Assembly: GCA_036940085.1 (NCBI GenBank)
Contig: JALLBK010000906.1
Span: forward strand, 1 to 18,359
Direction: 5' to 3'
DNA length: 18,359 nt
Source of the DNA: Discostella pseudostelligera
Taxonomy: Eukaryota; Bacillariophyta; Thalassiosirophyceae; Thalassiosirales; Thalassiosiraceae
Position numbers and translations under genes: made by a program. This document shows, piece by piece, positions 18,307 to 18,359 of the stretch; the stretch's first letter is position 1, and each line of letters starts with the position of its first letter. The notes below the pieces were generated by a model that saw only the letters and a list, made by a program, of their open reading frames with translations, ran no database searches and was not told where the DNA came from.

Positions 18307-18359
<53 letters not shown>
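18307..18359 (+). repeat. CT dinucleotide microsatellite at the window edge
   Basis: An uninterrupted CT run of 53 bases to the last base. It lies about 26 bp upstream of the minus-strand start codon at 18280, so it is GA-rich in the 5' leader or core promoter of that gene. The window end probably reflects assembly stopping in the repeat. Confidence 0.95.

Overview
This window looks like nuclear DNA from a diatom, most likely a centric one. Three predicted proteins (5306-6349, 12833-13504 and 17774-18280) begin with a signal peptide followed by an F-centred cleavage motif (A-V-G-F, A-Y-A-F, A-G-F). That is the bipartite plastid-targeting signal of secondary red-lineage plastids. The genes are compact, nearly intronless and packed on both strands. 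A surface protein joins a chitin-binding domain to an SdrD_B-like domain, a combination familiar from diatoms. Species is inference.

Layout, left to right: (1) a degraded minus-strand gene copy of unknown family (75-774); (2) a 907-residue membrane protein with a CBM14-like chitin-binding module (1161-3884, +); (3) a second, better preserved copy of the same unknown family on the other strand (4241-5087, +), so the pair brackets the chitin-binding gene in inverted orientation; (4) a plastid fibrillin/PAP protein with an apparent Tat-type thylakoid-lumen signal (5306-6349, -); (5) a 460-residue organelle-type protein of uncertain family (6744-8126, +); (6) a two-exon gene for a Gln-rich, PHD-finger nuclear protein (8317-11455, -); (7) about 1.4 kb with no supportable gene; (8) a plastid-targeted protein of unknown function (12833-13504, -); (9) a TDP1-type tyrosyl-DNA phosphodiesterase (14350-17665, +), broken in this assembly by a 73-bp duplication around the single N; (10) a small plastid membrane protein (17774-18280, -), upstream of which the window ends in a CT microsatellite.

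I see no operon-like logic, mobile element, CRISPR array or RNA gene. The genes read as an ordinary mixed nuclear neighbourhood. The most unusual items are the inverted pair of decayed paralogs, which carry different lesions in colinear reading frames and define an unrecognised protein family with a C-terminal zinc-knuckle-like motif; the TDP1 active site, where the second conserved Asn is a Cys; and the assembly duplication that would make any automatic annotation split TDP1 into two false genes.
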